Of a DNA stretch of 64,000 nucleotides, positions 62,975 to 64,000 are shown piece after piece. Source of the DNA: SHNJ01 sp964458615. Lineage in GTDB: Bacteria > Pseudomonadota > Alphaproteobacteria > SHNJ01. The stretch lies in the NCBI GenBank assembly GCA_964458615.1, contig CAYWJR010000001.1, forward strand, positions 1 through 64,000, given 5' to 3'. Numbering within the stretch: position 1 is the stretch's first letter; every line of letters begins with the position of its first letter. Under the pieces are notes generated by a model, which saw nothing but the letters and a program-made list of their open reading frames with translations, was not told the origin of the DNA and ran no database searches. A program made the position numbers and the translations under genes.

Positions 62975-63961
62975 TTAAGCCGTTTTTTTAAATTTTTCAT
63001 TCCTGGCTTGTTGCAGTTTAACAAAATCGTCGCCAGCATGGTACGAAGAACGGGTCAATGGCGACGATGAAATCATCAAAAATCCTTTGCCCCTGCCCGC
63101 TTGCGCCAGCGATTCGAATTCATCCGGCGTGACAAAACGGTCAACGGCAATATGTTTTACGGTCGGTTGCAAATATTGCCCGATCGTCATGAAATCGACA
63201 TCGGCGGCGCGCAAATCGTCCATCACCTGGCCGACTTCTTCCTTGGTTTCACCCAACCCGACCATGATGCCGGATTTGGTGAATATCGTCGGATCGATTT
63301 CTTTTACCCGCGACAGCAATTGCAAGCTGGCGAAATACCGCGCGCCGGGACGAACGGTTGGGTATAAGCGCGGCACGGTTTCCAAATTATGGTTGAACAC
63401 ATCGGGTTTGGCGCGGGCGACAATTTCAATCGCTCCTTCTTTGCGCAAAAAATCGGGCGTTAAGATTTCAATCGTGGTTTTAGGCGACAACATGCGGATT
63501 TTGCGGATCGTTTGGGCAAAATGTTCCGCGCCGCCATCATCCAAATCGTCGCGATCCACAGATGTTACCACCACATGGCTAAGCCCCAGTTTTTGAACAG
63601 CCAACGCGACATTGTCCGGTTCATGCGGATCCAATTTATCCGGCCGGCCAGTCGCCACGTTGCAAAATGAACAAGCACGCGTGCAAACCGATCCCAAAAT
63701 CATAAACGTCGCATGTTTTTGCGACCAGCATTCGCCGATATTCGGGCACGCGGCTTCTTCGCAAACGGTGCGCAAATTCAAATCGCGCATCAATTCCTTG
63801 GTTTCATGATAAGTTTTCGATGTCGGCGCCTTTACACGGATCCAATCGGGTTTGCGTTGGATCGGATTGTCCGGGCGATGCGCTTTTTCTGGATGGCGCA
63901 GTGCAGCCTTGTTTGGCTCGGATTCAGGACTGGAATCGGTAATTTTATTGTCAAATGTCAT
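62975..63961 (-). CDS. lipA: Lipoyl synthase
   Basis: Radical SAM enzyme that inserts two sulfurs into octanoyl groups to make the lipoyl cofactor of 2-oxoacid dehydrogenases. The protein has 328 residues. The auxiliary cluster Cys CEEAACPNIGEC and the radical SAM motif CTRACSFC are both present, as is the C-terminal RSSYHAGDDF with the Ser ligand to the auxiliary cluster. The Amt-kinase gene follows after 58 bases on the same strand, so the two may share a transcript. Confidence 0.96.
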   Translation of the reverse strand: MTFDNKITDSSPESEPNKAALRHPEKAHRPDNPIQRKPDWIRVKAPTSKTYHETKELMRDLNLRTVCEEAACPNIGECWSQKHATFMILGSVCTRACSFCNVATGRPDKLDPHEPDNVALAVQKLGLSHVVVTSVDRDDLDDGGAEHFAQTIRKIRMLSPKTTIEILTPDFLRKEGAIEIVARAKPDVFNHNLETVPRLYPTVRPGARYFASLQLLSRVKEIDPTIFTKSGIMVGLGETKEEVGQVMDDLRAADVDFMTIGQYLQPTVKHIAVDRFVTPDEFESLAQAGRGKGFLMISSSPLTRSSYHAGDDFVKLQQARNEKFKKTA

Positions 63962-64000
63962 GCAGGTAATTTAGCACCCAACCACGATTAGAACAAGGGG

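Overview
The window reads as part of a chromosome of a free-living, flagellated alphaproteobacterium of mid-range GC. Two syntenic blocks typical of that class support this: folK-rpoZ-rsh-pdxJ-acpS-lepB-rnc-era-recO-parC (about 12.9-22.9 kb), and lipA ... ratA ... cinA-pgpA-ispDF-dusB-(fis)-ntrY-ntrX ... hfq-hflX ... mazG, read here in reverse order over 43.5-64 kb. The family of the organism cannot be fixed from the sequence alone; a Micavibrio-like or Rhodospirillales-like lineage is only a guess. I see no insertion sequence, CRISPR array, integrase or intact prophage.

Layout. 0-10.4 kb: the end of nrdB with a terminator, tRNA-His, a J-domain protein and leucyl aminopeptidase. These are followed by a phage-style divergent repressor pair with two matching operators, two tandem prepilin-like proteins and a lipoprotein, then a large multi-PAS histidine kinase and an alpha/beta hydrolase. 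10.4-22.9 kb: an RhlE-type RNA helicase with a long basic tail, a type V uracil-DNA glycosylase set head to head with folK, and the stringent-response, lipid-carrier, secretion and RNA-processing block ending in parC. 22.9-35 kb: secreted proteins, motA-motB, a valine-degradation-like trio, a small operon of unknown function, an Sco-like copper chaperone, and a Zur-box-controlled znuC-znuB-znuA zinc importer, then tRNA-Ser. 35-43.3 kb: cell-wall genes (mltB-like, rlpA, D,D-carboxypeptidase) running into tmk-holB-metG-tatD-MBL hydrolase with almost no intergenic space. 43.5-48.7 kb: mazG, two unknown genes, hflX, hfq and a membrane protein with a HicA-like N-terminus. 48.7-64 kb: ntrX, ntrY, a stand-alone Fis-like protein and dusB on the minus strand, ispDF-pgpA-cinA on the plus strand, traX/ratA, a poly-proline secreted protein, a hybrid histidine kinase, an ammonium-transporter/histidine-kinase fusion, and lipA.

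The most interesting regions are at the two ends. In the nitrogen-control neighbourhood the usual ntrB and most of ntrC are absent. A 105-residue Fis-like protein sits directly between dusB and ntrY, and an Amt-histidine-kinase fusion lies 10 kb away in the same syntenic block. The slot where trkA often sits between ntrX and hfq holds a HicA-like membrane fusion protein. At the other end, a lambda-like repressor/Cro switch appears to stand without a prophage, next to unusual prepilin-like genes.

No stretch longer than 300 bases lacks a gene or RNA. The larger intergenic gaps are 29147-29361 (repeats described below), 43313-43545 (no gene seen; a weak sigma70-like element near 43336), 57827-58075 (AT-rich, repeated octamers), 25893-26082 (divergent promoters expected, nothing distinctive seen) and 47191-47351 (upstream of hfq, nothing distinctive seen).
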